Part shown: positions 47,350 through 56,607 of the stretch, piece after piece
How positions within the stretch are numbered: the first letter of the stretch is position 1
How the letters are laid out: the number at the start of each line of letters is the position of its first letter
DNA from: Chloropicon primus
Lineage: Eukaryota > Chlorophyta > Chloropicophyceae > Chloropicales > Chloropicaceae
Assembly: GCA_023205875.1 (NCBI GenBank)
Contig: CP060754.1
Coordinates: 434,001 to 498,000 of the forward strand
Length of the DNA stretch: 64,000 bases
Reading direction: 5' to 3'
Made by a program: the position numbers and the translations under genes
The notes under the pieces: generated by a model
Told to the model about the DNA's origin: nothing
The model's database searches: none
The model's input: only the letters and a program-made list of their open reading frames with translations

Positions 47350-48483
47350 ATGTCGACGCTGGCAACGAAGGCCGCGTGCAGGCTCAGGGGGAAACCGCGT
47401 CGTGGAGACCGTCAGCAGGCCATCTCGGTGAGTGTCCCTGGTTTGCTCCCTCACACTACCAAAAGGCACTCGCACTGACAGTTGTTGTCGCTGCGTTCGA
47501 CGGCGTTTGGCGTTGCAGGTGCTTGGTGGGAGAAGTGGGTCTCCTCACCTCGTGGGCGATTGGAGCAATGCCGTGAGAGTCAGGTCGAGCGCGACCGAAG
47601 CGGACGCCGAAGCTGGAACTCCCGCCATCGAGAAGTGTACGTTTCTCCCTCTCCCTCCCCCACAGGTACTGCCCCGTTTCCAAGGGCCCGGCAAGCAGCG
47701 TTCAACTCTTACTAACGCCGCCGTGCTCTTCGTTATCGTGCAGCCTCCACCGCATTCGAACCGGTTATGGACATTGACGCCATCATGAAGATATTGCCTC
47801 ACAGGTGAGTGCGCACAGTTGAGTTTGTGCGGGCCCCGGTCTGATTATCGCTTTTCCTTGCACTTGCGCACTTGTTCTCCCCTTCTCTCCCAGGTATCCG
47901 TTCCTCTTGGTGGATAGGGTGGTTCAGTACGAGCAGGGAAAGCAAGCAGGTAAGTCGGCGTGTTCCCTCCACAGTCCACTCGCGGTGCCAAGCTCCGTTT
48001 GCTAATACACGACGGTTCCTCGTGTCCCTTCTTTCGCTCCCCAAAGTTGGCATGAAGAACGTCACGATCAACGACAACTTCTTCACGGGGCACTTCCCGA
48101 CGAGACCCATCATGCCTGGCGTGCTGATCGTGGAGGCCTTGGCTCAAGTCGGAGGGATCGCCATGATGGACCCGGATGATCCCAAAGAGAACTTCTTTTT
48201 TGGCGGCATCGACGGGTGCAAGTTCAGGAAGCCGGTGGTTCCTGGGGACACTCTGATGTTGAAGGTGGCGCTCAAAAAGATGAACAAGAGGGTAAGTGTC
48301 GCAACTGGGTTGGAGCGAGCTTCCGCCCTTTCCCGGTTTGTAGCCGTTTTCTCCTGACGCTTGCCATTCTTTTCTCTTTTCACTTGCCCCTACTAGTTTG
48401 GTGTCGCAAAGATGGAGGCCAAAGCTTTCGTTGGGGAGGATTTGGTTTGCGAAGCGGAGTTGACTCTGTACATGGGAAACTAA
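47350..48483 (+). CDS. FABZ: 3-hydroxyacyl-ACP dehydratase FabZ, plastid-type (6 exons)
   Basis: Exons 47350-47427, 47519-47636, 47744-47804, 47894-47949, 48047-48291, 48397-48483; 214 aa. All introns are GT-AG (91-107 nt). The first two exons form an Arg/Ala/Ser-rich leader. The hot-dog domain carries [14 protein letters not shown] with the catalytic His (split over the third junction) and [20 protein letters not shown] with the catalytic Glu. It removes water from 3-hydroxyacyl-ACP in type II fatty acid synthesis. Six small exons make it the most intron-rich gene of the window. Confidence 0.93.
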
Positions 48484-48555
48484 AGGCCTTTAAGTTCAGA
48501 TTAGGGCATTTAACTCGCGCAAAAAACTTCCCTTCTGTGTGTCACCCGAACTCCA

Positions 48556-49056
48556 TCACTTTTCCTTCTTCTCCTCTATGAGGTACCCGATGAAGTACTC
48601 CTCTATGTCGCTCAGGAGGATGGACTTGTGCGCAGGGATCTCCCCTCCGGCGTTTTCCAGAATCTTTGCGCGTGCCGGGCTTTTCTTGATGTACTTTGTG
48701 AGGTTGTACACCTTGTTGTCCAAGGTCCCCCAGCAGTCGCTCGCAGTGTTGTGTCTCGCGACGACTTCCGAGCTGAACCACTTGTGCTTCTTCTTTTCCT
48801 TCTTCTTCTCGTTCTCCTCGAGCTCGGGCACCAACTTTTTTTGCTCCGGCAGCTTTAGGATGTCCAGCCAGACCAAGATGCACCCCAAAATTACAAGTAC
48901 TCCGATAACAGCATAGATGCCCAAGACGTAAAGGAGGAGCTCTTCGGCGTACACGTTCCTCTCCCCGTTCTTCGCGTGGTTCTTCATCGCCATCGACCAC
49001 TTCCAGACGAAGAGGTCGAAGGTATCCTTCGCTCGTTCATAAAGACCCGCTAACAT
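48556..49056 (-). CDS. Single-pass membrane protein with degenerate cytochrome b5-like domain
   Basis: Intronless, 166 aa. One hydrophobic segment (VLGIYAVIGVLVILGCILVW; about 44-63), then a Lys/Glu linker and a C-terminal domain with b5-type pattern: WFSSEVVARHNTASDCW, KVYNLTKYI and a final DIEEYFIGYLIEE. In true cytochrome b5 the heme His sits in HPGG just after the VYDVTKF strand. Here that place reads KKSPARAKILENAGG, so the first axial His is missing, and the second His position is doubtful (PAHKS). I infer a steroid-binding/b5-like fold that may not bind heme. It is convergent with FabZ. Confidence 0.6.
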   Translation of the reverse strand: MLAGLYERAKDTFDLFVWKWSMAMKNHAKNGERNVYAEELLLYVLGIYAVIGVLVILGCILVWLDILKLPEQKKLVPELEENEKKKEKKKHKWFSSEVVARHNTASDCWGTLDNKVYNLTKYIKKSPARAKILENAGGEIPAHKSILLSDIEEYFIGYLIEEKKEK

Positions 49057-49395
49057 CGTGGTATTTTCCCAAAGGTTCGCTCGCCGCTCTCAACCCTCGG
49101 ACGCAACAGAGCGCGGTACCTCCGTCTCTCTCTCCGTCTCTCTCCCTCACGCACACGCACACGCACACGCACGCGACGCCCTCGTCCGTGGCCCTTTCAG
49201 CTTCTGTCTCCTCGTTTGAAAAAAATCTTGGCACTTTACGATCGTTTCATTTGTGTGTGGGGTGGGGGACTGAAAAGGAAGGCTTGGGAACCAGCGACCG
49301 ACGTGACGCAAACTCCCAGATGGATGGTAAGCTAATGTGATAGGACTGCTACTACCAAAAGGGGTTGGTTTAAAAATACAAGAGTCAACATAGAG
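49057..49395. other. Spacer with the b5-like promoter and desaturase 3' end
   Basis: No gene seen; includes a CA/CG-rich run CACACGCACACGC at about 49150-49172. Confidence 0.5.
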
Positions 49396-50823
49396 TTACT
49401 CCACGTCCCTGCGATCCGAGACAAAGAGGTACTTATCACCCGTGTCGGTCGGGAAAGGCTTGACCGCGACGCACTTCTCTCCCACCCTCAGCATGGCCTT
49501 GGTGATTGGAGTTGGGTCGTACAAGTAGAGGTCTGGGAAAGCCTTCTTCAAGGCATCCGTTGCTTTCCTTGCGTTGTAGTGGGGGATCTGGTGAGCCACG
49601 TGGTGAGCCACATGAGTGGTTCCAATCCTGTGGTGCAAGAAATCAATGACCTTTGGGTAAGGCCTGTCGATGGTCATGAACGTTCCCTTCACCCAGTCCC
49701 AGTCCTTGTCCGTGAAGTGAGGCACGTCGACGTCGGTGTGCTGGAGCCAAGTGTACAGGACAAGCCAGAAGTTGGTCACGAGGTAAGGGCCCATGTAAAC
49801 GGCCGCCACCGGCAAGAAGGACTTTGCCTTCACCCCCCAGTAGATCAGCGCAGCCACGGTGGTCGCGACTCCAACGTCCGAGAGCCAGACCCTGTCCTTG
49901 AGGAACTTGGTGGGGAACAACAGATCAGAGAAAGGCTTGGTTGGAATGAAGTGGTTGGTGACTCCGTACTTGGATCCGCCCGTGGCCCCAGTCAGCAAGT
50001 ACGCAGGCCACCCGACCACGAGGTGGATGAAGAGGTTCACAACCTTCCAGAGCCCCTTTCCCAACTTCTCCTTCAGCACGTAGTTCGCCTTCCCCTTGAC
50101 CGAATCTATCGTGAAGGGCACGTGGGTCTCCCCCTCCTCCATGTGGTTGGTCCTCGAGTGGTGCACGGCGTGCGACCTCTGCCAAGAAAAGTAAGGCACG
50201 AGGAGGGCAGAGTGCAGAACGTAGCCCACCGCATCCTGCAGCTTCTTGTTGTCCGAGAACGCGTCGTGGCCGCACTCGTGGGCGACGACCCAGGCGCCGG
50301 TCGCGACGGTTCCGTTCACCGCCGCGTACAGGGCCCAGACTGGCAGGTACGCCAGCTTGAGCGGGATGAACGCGTACGCGAACAGGCCCAGGGCCACGGT
50401 CAAGCTCGCGGAGAACACGCCGTAGCACATGGACTTGAAGGTGTCCTTCTTCCAGCACTCCTGCGGGAGCGCGGCGAGCACCTCGCGCTTCGTCGGGTAC
50501 TTGGTCACCTTGCGGAGGGCCTTGCCCTCGAGGCCGCTGTACCCCGCAGGGGGCACGATGATCTCCTCGCCCTCGGAGACGCTCGCAACGTTGTCTTCCT
50601 CCGTCGCAGTCGTCCTGTCCATCACCGCCTTGCGGGCCACGGGAGACCTCTCTCGCTTCGTCCCCGCATTCCTTCCAACCTTGCTGGAGCACACGGTCAC
50701 CTTCCTCGCCCTCGTGGATGCGTGGAGACCAAGGCCCCTTGGCACCGCGCGGCTCGCCGCCTTCCCAGCAACTCCCCTCGCCCTAGACGCCGCCTTCGTC
50801 GCAATCCTCATGCTCCCTTCCAT
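49396..50823 (-). CDS. Membrane fatty acid desaturase (delta-12/omega-3 type)
   Basis: The Met at 50823 (or 50811) opens a Ser/Arg/Ala-rich leader resembling a plastid transit peptide; the frame is open back to 51081, so the start is uncertain. About 475 aa from 50823. Three His boxes are present: HECGHDAFSD, then HAVHHSRTNH (HxxHH), and HVAHHVAHQIPHY (HxxHH type). Four or so membrane-spanning stretches lie between them, such as PLKLAYLPVWALYAAVNGTV (about 20 residues). Box spacing and HECGHD fit the acyl-lipid desaturases that make linoleic or alpha-linolenic acid; the exact regiospecificity cannot be read. Expected in plastid envelope or ER; the leader argues for plastid. Confidence 0.8.
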   Translation of the reverse strand: MEGSMRIATKAASRARGVAGKAASRAVPRGLGLHASTRARKVTVCSSKVGRNAGTKRERSPVARKAVMDRTTATEEDNVASVSEGEEIIVPPAGYSGLEGKALRKVTKYPTKREVLAALPQECWKKDTFKSMCYGVFSASLTVALGLFAYAFIPLKLAYLPVWALYAAVNGTVATGAWVVAHECGHDAFSDNKKLQDAVGYVLHSALLVPYFSWQRSHAVHHSRTNHMEEGETHVPFTIDSVKGKANYVLKEKLGKGLWKVVNLFIHLVVGWPAYLLTGATGGSKYGVTNHFIPTKPFSDLLFPTKFLKDRVWLSDVGVATTVAALIYWGVKAKSFLPVAAVYMGPYLVTNFWLVLYTWLQHTDVDVPHFTDKDWDWVKGTFMTIDRPYPKVIDFLHHRIGTTHVAHHVAHQIPHYNARKATDALKKAFPDLYLYDPTPITKAMLRVGEKCVAVKPFPTDTGDKYLFVSDRRDVE

Positions 50824-51565
50824 CTCTCTCCCCTCGCCCCTTCCTTCGCGCGCCTCGATTCCCGCAGTCGCACCACCACCAGCAGCCACGTCCCCTCTGA
50901 GCCTCTCTCTCACAATCTCCTTGTCGTCTCCTCTCAGCCGTTCAACATTTTCAGCGGAAATTTCGAAGGGGAATCCCTTCTGCAATGGAGGTCTGCTCGG
51001 CGCAGGACCGGGGGGCCAGGGGGATTGCGTTATCACTGAGGAAGGCGGCGTCAAGATTTTGCGTGGTGGTCGCGTGCCCATGATTCCCTCGCCCGCTCTC
51101 CGCTGCGGTCCGGGGGTTGGCTTCGGCAGAGACGTGCGTGCCTGACGCCGAGGCCGAGAAGATATTGAGGGTCCGGTGGGAGGGGGATCGACGCATCGAT
51201 CGGGCTGCGATTGCTCGCACGATTTGATGTAGGTTCTCGCTCCGTCCGCGGACTCTGAATCATCGAAACGACGTACATACGCGTGGATTGACTTTATTGA
51301 TGGATTTTATTGATGGATTTCTCGGTTAGCCCGCACTATCGGTCGGTGTCCCGGGCAGCGTTTCCCCCCTCGTCTAATTCTTCACAGCCAGACGCTTCGC
51401 GCCTTCACCGGCCCCAGCCAAGTGTGCGGCGGGACGACACCCTCCATCGAACCCAGCTTCACGGCGCAAATTTTGTATTGGTGTGCGACGACCGCCCCGA
51501 AACTCTCGCTGCGGTCTCTTTTGCCCTCTCGAGGCCCAAAGGCCCGACACCACCACGTCGACCTA
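50824..51565. other. Spacer with desaturase leader region and VOC 3' end
   Basis: The first 260 bp are also open in the desaturase frame and may encode an N-terminal extension. The rest shows no gene; a small direct repeat TGATGGATTT occurs at 51299-51319. Confidence 0.4.
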
Positions 51566-52218
51566 CTACAGGCCATCATCGCTCTCGAACAGGCTTATCA
51601 TGTGCCCATCGGGAGCCCGCACCGCAGCAACCTGCAAAGCGAGGCCGAAGCACCCACAGAAAAAGGAAGGCTGAGTGAGTTCACACACGCGAACAAACAC
51701 GCACACGCACGCCCACAACCGTCCCTCGAAGTCTTCTTTCGACCCGTGTCCTCTTCGCCTGGCTGGCGCCTACCTTCCCGAAAGTCGGGTACCTTATCGG
51801 CCCATCCATGTGAGCCCCCAGCGAGAGGAGTCTGGTGAGCGTTCCCTGAAGGTCCTCGACGTTGAACGAAAGCATGGGCGAGTATCCCGTCGAGCGGAGT
51901 GCTTCCCTGCGCCGCCCGCCCACGAGGTGTAGAGAGCGACGCGTGGTCACAGGGTCAGAAGGGAGTTAGAGAGTGGGGGGGCGAGGTCGAGCGAAGAGGC
52001 GCTGCCAGCCCCCAGCGCCTTCGAGTTCGCCTTCGGAAAATCCCAACTCACCCTTCCACCTGCTTCAACGCTATCGTGTTTCCAGCGCTGCAAGTGAGCT
52101 CCGCATACTTGGGGCTCTCCGACGCCAGGTGCAGCCCGAGCCCCTTGGAGTAAAACTTGATGGCGTGTTGCACGTCCCGCTGCAGAAGCAGCACGTTCGC
52201 CAACCGGGCGCCGGCCAT
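51566..52218 (-). CDS. Glyoxalase/VOC-fold small protein (3 exons)
   Basis: Exons 52218-52052, 51906-51774, 51631-51566; introns 145 and 142 nt (phases 2 and 0); 121 aa. A single vicinal-oxygen-chelate module: DVQHAIKFYSKGLGLHLASE at the start, MLSFNVEDLQGTLTRLLSLG in the middle, VAAVRAPDGHMISLFE at the end. Such modules pair into one metal site. The Glu in ISLFE is at the usual ligand position, but the other ligands are uncertain. The third exon's acceptor was chosen because it gives GK-VAAVRAPDGH as in the family; an acceptor about 39 bp upstream would add 13 residues. Substrate unknown. Confidence 0.7.
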
Positions 52219-52256
52219 GGCTGTCTGTCGTTTTCTGGTGCGCTCCTCGTTTTTCG

Positions 52257-52874
52257 ATGCAGATTTTCGACGGACAGATCTTGGAAAGGAAGGCGAAGGA
52301 GGGAGGGGGTTGGCCTGCAGGCCTGCTCTTTGGGGACCACAAGACCTTGCGGGCTTGCCTGAAGGCCGACGACTTCACTCTGTCCTTGTGGGCGGAGAGG
52401 CACGCCTTCCCCGTTATGGAGATCCCGAACGCGGAGATCAAGAAGCTCAAGGGGGCGATGGGCGACGAGGCCTGCCTCCTCATCGGGATGATGCCTCATG
52501 TGTCATTACTCAAAAACTTATTAATAATCTCCTTCGCTGCCCGGGGATGGTGCTGTGGGCACGGGCAAGCTCAACCGATCACGCTGGTCCCTCGGGCTGG
52601 ACTGCGCTGGGGTCCACTGATCAAAGAGGATACCCCCGCGCGTTGGTTGGTTGCGATGGGTTCCTTCGCCGAGAACTCAAATGACCCCGGCCTCCTTGAG
52701 CCTTTCCTCGAGCTTGCCTTGCTGGTGCATTCGGGTAATGTCTGTTTCAGTGCCATCAGGGGCGGGCGGGGAGGCAAGAGCGCAGTTCGGTGTCAGGACA
52801 AGAGGAAATCCTGGGCAGAAAAGAGATCGAGAGCGTCGTCGTACCGTCACAGCCTCCTATGCTTTTGCCCTTGA
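52257..52874 (+). CDS. Possible protein gene with coding-like start; 3' end doubtful
   Basis: The frame from ATG 52257 has the G/C-ending codon bias of neighbouring genes for about 80 codons (FGDHKTLRACLKADDFTLSL; HAFPVMEIPNAEIKKLKGAM). It then runs antisense through the last exon of glutaredoxin, where the bias fails. I suspect a real short gene that ends or is spliced near 52500, just before ATTACTCAAAAACTTA, but no family is recognised and no upstream exon is clear. It could be a read-through frame. Confidence 0.3.
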   Translation: MQIFDGQILERKAKEGGGWPAGLLFGDHKTLRACLKADDFTLSLWAERHAFPVMEIPNAEIKKLKGAMGDEACLLIGMMPHVSLLKNLLIISFAARGWCCGHGQAQPITLVPRAGLRWGPLIKEDTPARWLVAMGSFAENSNDPGLLEPFLELALLVHSGNVCFSAIRGGRGGKSAVRCQDKRKSWAEKRSRASSYRHSLLCFCP

Positions 52875-53472
52875 TGAAAATGTTGGGAACCTGGGAGAGG
52901 CAACGGCGCGGAGTTAGTTTCGCAAGCTTCGGCAAGTTCCAAGGAAATGCAATTTCACCGAAAAAAAGGTGACCCACCGTTCTCTGCCCAGTAATCTCCT
53001 TGAGAGCGTTCTGCACCTCTGCCCCATTCTCTGTTTTCATTTTTTTGGGGGGGAAGCAAGGGAAAGGGGAGTCGAAAGCCGTGGTCAGCGAGCCGAAACA
53101 CACAAACGGACATACACAGAGAGAGAGAGAGAGAGACACAGAGAGACACACAGAGAGAGAACACGCGTACCTATCTGATTGAGCTCAACGGCGTTGAAAG
53201 TTACTTTCATCGAATCCAGCAGACTTTTGGCTACAACGTGGAAAGGCGAGTCAAAATCCTTGTCAGTTGGTCCCTTCGCGCCGACGAGCGTCAGGATTGG
53301 AAGCCCACGGGAGTCCATACCGCAGGCCTCGGGCCACCCCCGCTTTGCCCCTCCCCCTCGCTCCCCTAAACCCCTCACCTCTTGCGCAGTATCCACAAGT
53401 CGTCTTGGAGAAAATAACGAGCGGAGAACCTGTCACGATTTGTTCCACTTGCTTCACGAACTTGGACGCCAT
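52677..53472 (-). CDS. Class I glutaredoxin, CGYC active site (5 exons)
   Basis: Exons 53472-53379, 53230-53171, 53030-52978, 52890-52845, 52741-52677, introns 148, 140, 87 and 103 nt; 105 aa. Splicing yields a complete glutaredoxin: VIFSKTTCGYCARAKSLLD, FNAVELNQIENGAEV, TGQRTVPNIFIKGKSIGG and DDITRMHQQGKLEERLKE. The TVP and GGCDD glutathione-binding features are intact. Active-site CGYC with two Cys is a class I dithiol enzyme. It lacks a leader, so it is cytosolic. Introns contain GA and CA microsatellites (53117-53160). Confidence 0.92.
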
Positions 53473-53698
53473 CCTGGAGTACCAATAACAAACAATCAAA
53501 CTCCTCCACGAATTGAATTGAATCCTCTCCCGTCGTCCCAGCGTTCCGTGTCTCTATCCCTCTATCCACTAGCACCGCGCGCGCCCCTCAAAAAAATAAG
53601 TTTTTTTCCGTCCCCGTCTCCCCCTTCTCTTCAAGAAGAGAGCTCGAGACGAGAGGTGAGCTCGAGAGAGTGCAGTTGGTTTGCTTGGTTTGGACGAG

Positions 53699-54631
53699 AT
53701 GGCGACGAGTGGTGGGGTGCCAGGACACCCGACGTTCGATTTGGATCGGCTGATTCGGTCGTGCCTCGCGGAGGACCTGGGGGACCGGGGCGATATCACG
53801 TCCCACGCGACAGTGGGCGAAAACGTAACGGCACAGGGCGTGTTCATAGCCAAGGAGGGTGGTGTGGTCGCGGGCGTTGAAGTTGCGGAGCGCGTGTTCG
53901 CACTCGTGGACGACGGCGTGGAGCGCAGGTGGTCGGTGAGCGACGGTGAGGTCGTCCGAGAGGGCGACGTGTTGGGAAGGATAGAAGGGAAGGCCTCCTC
54001 TCTCTTGGCGGCTGAGAGGCTGGCCCTGAACTTCATGCAGAGGATGAGCGGGGTGGCGACTCTGACGTCGAGAATGAAGGAGAGACTCGGGGAGAGCCCG
54101 ACGAAGATTCTGGACACGAGGAAGACGGTCCCGGGCTTGCGCGTTCTGGACAAGTGGGCGGTCCTTCTAGGCGGGGGAACCGGGCACAGGATGGGGTTGT
54201 ACGACATGATGATGATCAAGGACAACCACATCGCCGCGGCCGGGGGCATCGAGAAGGCCTTGGAGAGGGCAGACGCGTACCTCGGGAGGGAGAACTTCGT
54301 GGTGCCGGTTGAGATCGAGGTGGAGACGCTTGAGCAGGTGGACAGAGTGATGGCTTACTTTGAGAAAACGCCAAAGACGTTTTTGACGCGAGTGATGCTG
54401 GACAATATGGTGAAGAAAACGGGGGACGGGCAATACGACACGACGCTGCTCAATACGAGCGTGGAAAGAATTGGCGGGAAGCTGGAAACCGAAGCCTCCG
54501 GCAACATCAACCTGCGGAGTGTGGAGGCTGTCGGGAAAACAGGTGTGCAGTTCATCTCGTCTGGGGCGTTGACGCACTCTGTCCAAGCACTCGATATTTC
54601 CCTGAAGTTGAAGACGAATGGGGCGGCCTAA
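53699..54631 (+). CDS. QPT: Quinolinate phosphoribosyltransferase (NAD biosynthesis)
   Basis: Intronless, 310 aa. Family blocks run from SCLAEDLGDRGDITSHATV through the catalytic region KILDTRKTVPGLRVLDKWAV, GGGTGHRMGLYDMMMIKDNH and ASGNINLRSVEAVGKTGVQF to an end in SSGALTHSVQALDISLK. It joins quinolinate to PRPP with CO2 loss, giving nicotinate mononucleotide. The N-terminus starts MATSGGVPGHPTFDLDRLI without an obvious leader, which suggests cytosol. The start ATG lies 24 bp after an in-frame open stretch; it is the first Met that gives the family's N-terminus. Confidence 0.95.
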   Translation: MATSGGVPGHPTFDLDRLIRSCLAEDLGDRGDITSHATVGENVTAQGVFIAKEGGVVAGVEVAERVFALVDDGVERRWSVSDGEVVREGDVLGRIEGKASSLLAAERLALNFMQRMSGVATLTSRMKERLGESPTKILDTRKTVPGLRVLDKWAVLLGGGTGHRMGLYDMMMIKDNHIAAAGGIEKALERADAYLGRENFVVPVEIEVETLEQVDRVMAYFEKTPKTFLTRVMLDNMVKKTGDGQYDTTLLNTSVERIGGKLETEASGNINLRSVEAVGKTGVQFISSGALTHSVQALDISLKLKTNGAA

Positions 54632-54714
54632 GTCGAAACAAGTCCTCGGCGGTTCCAATTTTGACACCTTGTTGCTAAATTATTACTTTTGTCTAGGTTT
54701 TAGGTTCAATCGTC

Positions 54715-56157
54715 TCAAGACCACCTCGACGACCTCCCTTGCCTCTGCCTCTTTCTGTCTTGATCGTGGGATCTCTCCATTGGTCTCTTGTGATGCCCCC
54801 CGCCTTGGTGGTGGAAGTTGCCTGGGCCCCTGCTCGAGAACCCCCCCGGAGAGCCCATGGACCCCCCGAGGCCTGGAATAACGTTGCTCCTGGCGCCTGC
54901 GTGACTGAGGGACTGAGGGACGTTCAGACCAGCAGTGGGCATGAAGCTGTCCTCCATCTTCACCTTCTCCTTGTGGGTGTCACCTGGCCTGGTCCTCCCC
55001 CAAAATTTCGTCGAGTTGTCGTGACTGCAGCTCGCGAGGACGTGCCCCATTGGGTGCCACGCCAGCCCGCGAACGGCGGTCTCATGCCCGTTTCTCACGT
55101 CTGCCTGCGGCACCGCGTTTGGAACCAACCAGTAAAGTATCGAGCCGTCGTACCCACCGCTGACAAAGAGGTCCTCGTGAACGGGGTGCCAGCAGATGCT
55201 TGTGATGTCCCGGTTCTGTCCCTTGTACGTCTGGAGCTGCTTCATCATCCTGATGTCGAAGATCTTCAGGACCTGGTCCCTGCCCCCGCTGAGAATCCAG
55301 TTCCCGTTCCTGTTCCACTCACAGCACATCACGGTGCTCTTGTGCCCGTGCAAGTTGGTCAAACACTTGCCCGACTTCGGATCCCACAGTTTGATCATGC
55401 TATCCTTGCTGCAGGACGCAACGAGGGCCTTCCGGGGGTGCCAACTCACGCCCTTTACGTCTCCTCCGTGGCCAGAGAGCTGGTGCTCGACCTTACCCTC
55501 GGCAAAGTCCCAGATCTTCACGGTGGTGTCATCGGACGCCGAGGCAAACTTGGCGTCAGACGGAGAGAAGGACAAGTCCCAAACGGACTCGCGGTGGGCG
55601 TCCGGGATTTGCCTGGCCTTGTTCAGCGTCGTCGTCCAGTACTGGATCCCGCCCCCGTCGTCCCCCGAAATAAGCCAGTTCTCGCTGTGACTGTACTTCA
55701 TGCTCCGAACAGCATTCTGGTTCGCCTGGATGATCGTCTCGAAGTTGAAGCACATGCCGTTCCACAGCGTGAACTCGCCACTCTGGCAGCCGGTCAGGAG
55801 GCGCCTTCCTCCCGGGGTCCACACCAGAGCGTTCACCGGGCACTTGATTTTGTTGGTGCTCACGTGCACAAACTTGGTGTTGAAATTGCTTGCGGGCGTC
55901 TCGCCGTAGGACTTGGCCGGAAGCATGTCCAGGGTGCCCGCGGGCACTGGTTTCAGCAGCGGGCTCTCCTCCTCGAACTGGCAACGCTCGTACTCGAGCA
56001 TTTGCTTGATCACAGTTCCCGTGTAGTCCAAAATCCTCCGGTTCACTGCCCTGTGCAGACTGTCGTCCAACCCTTTCGGCTGCCTCGCCACATGCGGCCT
56101 CGCCACCATCTGGTACGGGTTGTTGTGGCGGTACTGCATGAAGGGACTCTCCTGCAT
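54715..56157 (-). CDS. WDR33: WDR33/FY/Pfs2, mRNA 3'-end processing WD40 protein
   Basis: From ATG 56157, 480 aa, no intron. An N-terminal [14 protein letters not shown]-type start is followed by seven WD repeats at about 110-400 ([59 protein letters not shown]). The C-terminal tail is Gly/Ser/Arg/His-rich. This matches the CPSF subunit WDR33 (FY in plants, Pfs2 in yeast) that recognises the poly(A) signal with CPSF30. In this organism the signal appears to be TGTAA rather than AATAAA, so the RNA-contacting residues are of interest. Confidence 0.92.
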   Translation of the reverse strand: MQESPFMQYRHNNPYQMVARPHVARQPKGLDDSLHRAVNRRILDYTGTVIKQMLEYERCQFEEESPLLKPVPAGTLDMLPAKSYGETPASNFNTKFVHVSTNKIKCPVNALVWTPGGRRLLTGCQSGEFTLWNGMCFNFETIIQANQNAVRSMKYSHSENWLISGDDGGGIQYWTTTLNKARQIPDAHRESVWDLSFSPSDAKFASASDDTTVKIWDFAEGKVEHQLSGHGGDVKGVSWHPRKALVASCSKDSMIKLWDPKSGKCLTNLHGHKSTVMCCEWNRNGNWILSGGRDQVLKIFDIRMMKQLQTYKGQNRDITSICWHPVHEDLFVSGGYDGSILYWLVPNAVPQADVRNGHETAVRGLAWHPMGHVLASCSHDNSTKFWGRTRPGDTHKEKVKMEDSFMPTAGLNVPQSLSHAGARSNVIPGLGGSMGSPGGFSSRGPGNFHHQGGGHHKRPMERSHDQDRKRQRQGRSSRWS

Positions 56158-56607
56158 CGTGGCTCCTCTTCCTAAAACAAACACACGCTCTCCTCCTCCT
56201 CTCAATACCCCGCTGTTGCCCAGCACACCACCAGATCCTCGTCAACCTCTTCGATCGAAAGCTCAGCAAAGAACAGCCAGCCTTTCTCGTGGCCTGCCCC
56301 TCGTACCACCTCTCGCGTCCTTGATCCACCTCTGGCTGTGGTCTCCCTCTCTCCCGGCACCGAGGAGCTGGGGGAAAGGAAAATCATCAATCTCAACCCT
56401 GTGAACTGTGAACTGTGAACTGTGTGGAGGGAGGGAGGGCAACACCAAGGCCTGGGCTTGAGAGTAGCGGTGTGCGACGGAGCGAAGAAGAGGGGGGTTC
56501 CCTCACCTCGTAGAAAGCAGTTTCTTCTCCTTTTTCGAGTCCTTGAAACCTTCCGCAGGCCAGGGAAACCAAGGCTTGTTTGGATAAGGACAAACTGGGA
56601 GCGAGAG
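56158..56607. other. Shared divergent region of WDR33 and the RlmN-like gene
   Basis: 450 bp. Contains three tandem GTGAACT heptamers at 56401-56421; no gene recognised. Both leaders must lie here. Confidence 0.55.

Noticed and set aside
54739-56175. 478-aa plus-strand frame opposite WDR33
   Set aside because: Low-complexity antisense frame over seven good WD repeats.
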